From Roseococcus pinisoli (GTDB taxonomy: Bacteria; Pseudomonadota; Alphaproteobacteria; Acetobacterales; Acetobacteraceae), in the NCBI RefSeq assembly GCF_018413645.1, contig NZ_JAHCDA010000002.1, forward strand, positions 558,001 to 622,000: DNA of 64,000 nucleotides, written 5' to 3'. Below, one piece after another: positions 59,929 through 64,000 of the stretch (within the stretch, counting starts at the first letter, position 1; each line of letters starts with the position of its first letter). Below the pieces are notes generated by a model, which did no database searches, had not been told where the DNA came from, and saw nothing but the letters and a program-made list of their open reading frames with translations. A program made the position numbers and the translations under genes.

Positions 59929-61941
59929 ATGGCGGAGGCGCGCCCGACGGATGAAGTAAATACCGCAGTCGACGACATGGAATTCGCCAATGCGCGGCGG
60001 GAATTACCGGGAATTGCCGGCTTCGTCTGGCGTGCCGCAGCGGTCGCCTTCGTCGCGTTCCATCTGTGGTTTCTTCTGGTCCAGCCGGTGGACCCGACCA
60101 TCACGCGCGCAATTCATGTTTTCTTCGGCGCGGCGCTCGGCTTCGCTCTCTTCGCGCCCCGCGCCAGCGCCACGGCGGAACGAAGCATCCCGATCTACGA
60201 CTGGGTGCTGATCCTCGCCTCCCTCGCCATCCCTTTCCACTACATCCTGGATGCCGACGGCATCGAGATGCGCAGCTTCATGGGCCCGAATTCGACGGAC
60301 CTCTGGGTCGCGGGGATCGGCATGCTGCTCGTGCTGGAATTCGCGCGCCGCACCGCGGGCCTCGTGATGCCGATGATCGCGATCATCTTCATCACCTACT
60401 GCTTCGTCGGCCCCTGGCTGCCGGGCATCCTCTTCCACCGCGGCGTCTCCTTCGACCAGGCGCTGGTGGAGCTCTTCGGCAATAACGGCGTCCTCGGCAC
60501 GATCGTGCAGGTCAGCGCCAGCTTCATTATCATGTTCGTGGTCTTCGCGACCTTCCTGCAGACCTCCAAGGCCGGCGACTACTTCAATGACGTCGCGCTG
60601 GCGGCCGTGGGCCGGTTGCGGGGCGGCCCGGCGAAGGTGACGGTGCTGTCGGGCATCATGTTCGGGGCCGTCTCGGGCTCGGCCGTGGCGAATGTGGTCG
60701 CTTCCGGCGCCTTCACCATCCCGATGATGCGGCGTGTGGGCTACGACCGCCCCACAGCAGCCGCGATCGAGGCCACCAGCTCGACGGGCGGGCAGATCAC
60801 GCCGCCCGTCATGGGCGCCGGCGCCTTCATCATGGCGGAGGTGCTGGGCATCCCCTACATGGACATCGCGCTGGCCGGCCTCATCCCTGCCCTGCTCTTC
60901 TACGTCGCGAACTACATTCACTGCGACCTCAATGCCCGCAAGCTCGGCATCCGCGGCCTGCCGCGCAACGAGCTGCCGCGTTGGACCAACCTGCTGCGGC
61001 GCGTCTACATGGCCGCGCCCCTGGTGCTGCTGATCTATATGCTGGTCCAGGGCTTCTCGCCCTTCCGCGCAGCCGCCTGGGGCATCGCCGCGACGCTGGT
61101 CATCATGGCCTTCACCGCGCTCACCCATCGCCTGACCATCCAGCGCGAAGGCCTGGTCACGGCCGTCCTCGGCTCCGTGAAGGAGACAGCAGAGGCCATC
61201 TACGAGACGCTGCACGGCAGCATGCGCGAGGTCATGCAGCTCATCGCCGTCTGCGCGGCGGCGGGCGTGGTGGCCGGCGTCATCGGCGTGACCGGCGTGG
61301 GCGGGCGCTTCGCCAACATGCTGCTCGAGGTCGCCGGAACCTCGTCCTTCCTGGCCATGATCTTCGCCATGGTCGTCGCCATCGTCCTGGGCATGGGCGT
61401 CCCCACGACGGCGGCCTATGCCATCGCGGGCGCCGTGGTGGCGCCGGGCCTGATCCGCATCGGTGTCGAGCCGCTGGTGGCCCATATGTTCATCTTCTAC
61501 TACGCCATCCTCTCGGCCATCACGCCGCCCGTGGCATTGGCCTCCTTTGCCGCTGCCTCGATGGCACGGGCGGATATGTGGCGCACCAGCGTGATCGCGC
61601 TGAAGCTCGGCCTCGCGACCTTCATTGTGCCCTTCATGTTCTGGCTTTCGCCTGCCCTGCTCGCTCAGGGCGAGCTCAGCACTATCCTGATCGCCTTCGT
61701 GACGGCGGCCTGCGGCGTCTATCTGCTGGCCTGCGCGACCGAGGGCTGGATGCAGACCGGACCGCTGACCCTGCCGCTGCGGCTGCTCTCGGCCGGAGCG
61801 GGCCTGATGATGATGGTTCCGGAGCACTACACGGATCTGATCGGCCTCGCGATCGGGGTGCTGCTGCTGCTGCGCCAGCGCCGTGTCTATCCGACCGATT
61901 ACATTGTCGGCCGCGGGGCCGGGGTGACGGCCGGCGGATAA
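59929..61941 (+). CDS. TRAP transporter fused permease (DctQM, TAXI type)
   Basis: A ~670-residue polytopic protein in which the small 4-TM (DctQ) and large 12-TM (DctM) TRAP subunits form one chain, as in TAXI systems. Motifs are FLQTSKAGDYFNDVALAAVGRLRGGPAKVTVLSGIMFGAVSGSAVANV, AIEATSSTGGQITPPVMGAGAFIMAE and MGVPTTAAYAIAGAVVAPGL. It is a sodium- or proton-driven organic-acid importer. ATG 59929 has GGAG ten bases upstream; ATG 59911 is an alternative. Its receptor gene is convergent, not in the same operon. Confidence 0.94.
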   Translation: MAEARPTDEVNTAVDDMEFANARRELPGIAGFVWRAAAVAFVAFHLWFLLVQPVDPTITRAIHVFFGAALGFALFAPRASATAERSIPIYDWVLILASLAIPFHYILDADGIEMRSFMGPNSTDLWVAGIGMLLVLEFARRTAGLVMPMIAIIFITYCFVGPWLPGILFHRGVSFDQALVELFGNNGVLGTIVQVSASFIIMFVVFATFLQTSKAGDYFNDVALAAVGRLRGGPAKVTVLSGIMFGAVSGSAVANVVASGAFTIPMMRRVGYDRPTAAAIEATSSTGGQITPPVMGAGAFIMAEVLGIPYMDIALAGLIPALLFYVANYIHCDLNARKLGIRGLPRNELPRWTNLLRRVYMAAPLVLLIYMLVQGFSPFRAAAWGIAATLVIMAFTALTHRLTIQREGLVTAVLGSVKETAEAIYETLHGSMREVMQLIAVCAAAGVVAGVIGVTGVGGRFANMLLEVAGTSSFLAMIFAMVVAIVLGMGVPTTAAYAIAGAVVAPGLIRIGVEPLVAHMFIFYYAILSAITPPVALASFAAASMARADMWRTSVIALKLGLATFIVPFMFWLSPALLAQGELSTILIAFVTAACGVYLLACATEGWMQTGPLTLPLRLLSAGAGLMMMVPEHYTDLIGLAIGVLLLLRQRRVYPTDYIVGRGAGVTAGG

Positions 61942-61955
61942 GGCTCCGCGCTGAG

Positions 61956-61987
61956 AAAAACCCGGTCACGCGGCGGCGCGTGACCGG
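61956..61987 (-). terminator. Rho-independent terminator for the TAXI receptor gene
   Basis: CCGGTCACGC (61962-61971) pairs with GCGTGACCGG (61978-61987). On the minus strand the stem is followed by GTTTTT, making it an intrinsic terminator for the receptor gene. Confidence 0.75.
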
Positions 61988-61994
61988 AAAGCAT

Positions 61995-62024
61995 GGCGCC
62001 GTGGTCCGGATGGACCACGGCGCC
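61995..62024. terminator. Second strong hairpin between the TRAP genes
   Basis: GGCGCCGTGGTCC-GGAT-GGACCACGGCGCC is a perfect 13-bp stem between the convergent TRAP genes and next to the first terminator. It probably blocks read-through in both directions. Confidence 0.65.
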
Positions 62025-62045
62025 GGTCGTCTTACCCGAAGGCCA

Positions 62046-63038
62046 TCAGGCCAGGATGAGGTTGTCCGGGATCGTCTGGCCGGCCTCGCGGAGGTAGCGC
62101 GCCGCGCCGGGGTGATAGGGCAGGAAGGTGTTCTTGCCCGCATTGGCCGCGACCGTCTCCGACGCGGCGGAGATCGCCTGCCGCAGACGCGGCTGCGTGC
62201 CGAGCACCGCCTTCAGCATCTCGTAGACCAGGTCCTCGGGCAGCGAGCGATGGCCGATGGCGAAGTTGTACATGCCCACCACCCGCAGCTCGCGGCCTGC
62301 CGTGCGATAGGTGCTGGCCGGCAGGGTGCTGGGCGAGAGCTCGGGGAAGTTGCTCGTCAGCCTCGTCACCTCCTCGGGCGTGAAGTCGAGGAAATTGATC
62401 TCACCCGAGGTCTCGGCTTCCGAGAAGGCCGGGACCGGCACACCCGACGCGAAGAGGAAGGCATCCAGCAGGCCGTCCTGCAGCTGGCCCGACATGTCGC
62501 TTCCCGAACCGAAGCGGACGGAGCCCGGACGATGGCCGAGGGTGTTCAGGATCAGCGGGAAATAGGTGCCGGGCGTGCCGCCGCGCGGCCCCACGCCGAC
62601 ATTCTTGCCCGCGAGCAGCGCCATCGAGGTGATGCCGCTGCGCTTCAGCGCGATGCCGTGGAACGGCGTGTCATACATCGGGAAGAGGGCGCGGATGTCC
62701 CGGAAGCGATTGCCCTGCGTCCAGTCCCCCTGCCCGTTCCAGGCCTGCAGCGCGACGCCCATGGTCGTCATGCCGATCTCGACCTCGCGGCGCTGCACCA
62801 GGATGATGTTCTGGTTCGGCCCCTGGGTCGTGCGGAAGGAGACGTTGATGCCCGTCGCTTCCTGGACGAGCTGGCCCCAGGCGGGTCCGTATAGGGCATA
62901 GGTACCGCCCGGCGCCGCCGTTCCCATATTGAGGGCCCGAGGCCAGGCGGCATTGCGGGGCTGCGCAAAGGCCTGGCTCACGAGGGCGGGCGCGGCGATC
63001 GCCAGCGCCGAGCTGGCAAGAAGAGTGCGGCGTTGCAT
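62046..63038 (-). CDS. TAXI-family TRAP transporter solute receptor
   Basis: A 330-residue periplasmic receptor with a Tat-like signal peptide (MQRRTLLASSALAIAAPALVSQAFAQ). The core has LNMGTAAPGGTYALYGPAWGQLVQEATGINVSFRTTQGPNQNIILVQRREVEIG and GVGPRGGTPGTYFPLILNTLG, typical of TAXI proteins, some of which bind glutamate or other acids. GGAGGA precedes ATG 63038. It should deliver ligand to the fused permease encoded convergently. Confidence 0.92.
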   Translation of the reverse strand: MQRRTLLASSALAIAAPALVSQAFAQPRNAAWPRALNMGTAAPGGTYALYGPAWGQLVQEATGINVSFRTTQGPNQNIILVQRREVEIGMTTMGVALQAWNGQGDWTQGNRFRDIRALFPMYDTPFHGIALKRSGITSMALLAGKNVGVGPRGGTPGTYFPLILNTLGHRPGSVRFGSGSDMSGQLQDGLLDAFLFASGVPVPAFSEAETSGEINFLDFTPEEVTRLTSNFPELSPSTLPASTYRTAGRELRVVGMYNFAIGHRSLPEDLVYEMLKAVLGTQPRLRQAISAASETVAANAGKNTFLPYHPGAARYLREAGQTIPDNLILA

Positions 63039-63154
63039 GAGAGCTCTTTCCTCCGGTTTATGGCCGGAAGAATGCCCCACTCGGCCGCCGGAGGAAATCC
63101 GTATTAACACGGCGTAACGCTGGCCGCCCCGGAAAGCTCCTCGGCCGCGACGAG

Positions 63155-63949
63155 TTACCGCCCCTTGAAGACCGGCGCGCGCTTCTCGCGGAAGGCCGTC
63201 AGCCCCTCGCGCAGATCCTCACTCTTCTGGCTGGCCCGCGCGCGCTCGATGGCGCCGGCCTCGTCGAAATCCTGCCGCGCGATTTCGTTGAGGCTGCGCT
63301 TCACGCCCTGCACCGCGAGCGGCGCGAGCGAGGCGATCCGCGTCGCCAGCGCATCCACCCGCGCATCGAGCTGGTCGGCCGAAACCACCTCGGTCAGGTA
63401 GCCGATGGCCAGCATCTCGGACGCGAAGATCTTTTCGGCGGTCAGAAACAGCTTCTTTGCCGCATTAAGGCCAAGCCGGCTGACATAGCGCTTCATGCCG
63501 GCGGGATAGTAATGGAGGCCGATCCGCGCGGCAGGCATGAACATCTCGGCCTGCTCAGTGCCGATCCGGAAATCGCAGCACAGGGCGAAATCCGTCGAGC
63601 CGCCATAGACGCCGCCATTGAGCCGGCAGATCACGGGAACCTTCAGGTTTTCCAGCGCCGTGCCCACGCTTTCGAAGGAAGGGCCGCCGTCCGCCGCGGT
63701 CACCTCGGCATCGGGCCGGTTCGCCATGTCGCCCAGGTGGTAGCCGGACGAGAAGGACTTGCCCGTTCCCGTCAGGATGACCACGCGGATGGCGGGATCG
63801 GCCTCGATGGTCTCGAAATGCTCGAGAAGCTTCAGCAGATCGGGCGGCTCGATGCGGTTATGCACCGCCGGCCGGTTCAGCCGGATGGTGGCGCGCGCGC
63901 CGTCGATCGTGAGCAGCGGCGTCGTGGCCTCGGCCTGCATGCCGTCCAT
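63155..63949 (-). CDS. Crotonase-fold (enoyl-CoA hydratase/isomerase) protein without the hydratase Glu pair
   Basis: A 264-residue crotonase-fold protein. The CoA/oxyanion motifs are present: SSGYHLGDM and NGGVYGGSTDFALCCDFRIG. However, the first catalytic glutamate (rat E144) is D120 and the second (E164) is A140 (FMPAARIGL in place of FGxPE). Classical hydration is therefore unlikely; isomerase, hydrolase or other crotonase chemistry is possible. AGGAG lies 11 bases upstream of ATG 63949. It may share a transcript with the downstream TAXI receptor (116-base gap). Confidence 0.87.
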   Translation of the reverse strand: MDGMQAEATTPLLTIDGARATIRLNRPAVHNRIEPPDLLKLLEHFETIEADPAIRVVILTGTGKSFSSGYHLGDMANRPDAEVTAADGGPSFESVGTALENLKVPVICRLNGGVYGGSTDFALCCDFRIGTEQAEMFMPAARIGLHYYPAGMKRYVSRLGLNAAKKLFLTAEKIFASEMLAIGYLTEVVSADQLDARVDALATRIASLAPLAVQGVKRSLNEIARQDFDEAGAIERARASQKSEDLREGLTAFREKRAPVFKGR

Positions 63950-64000
63950 GGGGGCTCTCCTGGTTCGTTGGCGCGCAAGATACGCGAATCATCCGCTTAA

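Noticed and set aside
60004-61827. A 607-codon antisense frame in the TRAP permease gene
   Set aside because: The product is His/Asp/Arg-rich, as expected for the reverse complement of a membrane protein gene; the permease reading is secure.

Overview
The window looks like chromosomal DNA of a high-GC alphaproteobacterium, most probably an Acetobacteraceae/Rhodospirillales member of the Roseomonas type. That is an inference from three things: the conserved kdsD-lptC-lptA-lptB-rpoN-hpf block, the abundance of Bug-type (tripartite tricarboxylate, TctC-like) receptors, and the many oligopeptide-type ABC systems. I see no tRNA, rRNA, insertion sequence, prophage or CRISPR array.

Region 1 (1-12 kb) is mostly housekeeping. 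It holds a membrane-anchored cupin, an RNase D-like exonuclease, a caspase-like orphan in the slot where ptsN often sits, and the minus-strand series coq7-kdsD-lptC-lptA-lptB-rpoN-hpf (LPS export, sigma-54, ribosome hibernation). dsbB, a lytic transglycosylase and a flavoprotein follow. Between dsbB and the transglycosylase gene lies a well-supported unannotated small RNA: promoter, UACG-capped stem, CCUCCC linker, GCAA-capped terminator with a U8 tail.

Region 2 (12-24.4 kb) holds a dipeptide/oligopeptide ABC transporter (fused ATPase, two permeases, binding protein) with a VOC protein. SelO, a hydratase of the FAH family, two divergent Bug receptors, an Asp/Glu racemase-like protein and an L,D-transpeptidase follow.

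Region 3 (24.4-33.9 kb) is a candidate catabolic regulon. A five-gene operon (biotin carrier, biotin carboxylase, carboxyltransferase, two tandem Bug receptors) is divergent from a GntR regulator, which is followed by a double-domain CaiB/BaiF CoA-transferase. Near-identical palindromes lie in the divergent promoter and in front of the CoA-transferase gene. I infer uptake, CoA activation and biotin-dependent carboxylation of an unknown acid under one GntR repressor. A luciferase-like monooxygenase follows.

Region 4 (34-51.8 kb) is nutrient acquisition: a LivK-type receptor, two family-5 peptide receptors, a Bug receptor co-transcribed with a CocE/NonD hydrolase, a complete Dpp-like permease/ATPase operon, YbaK, an NtaA/DszA-type monooxygenase next to metNIQ, and an SDR-Bug pair.

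Region 5 (51.8-64 kb) holds a three-gene amidoligase/transglutaminase operon (transglutaminase-DUF2126, circularly permuted ATP-grasp fused to alpha-E, second transglutaminase) of unknown product, with a divergent class V aminotransferase. A TAXI-type TRAP permease and its receptor follow in convergent orientation, and then a crotonase-fold protein lacking the usual catalytic glutamates.
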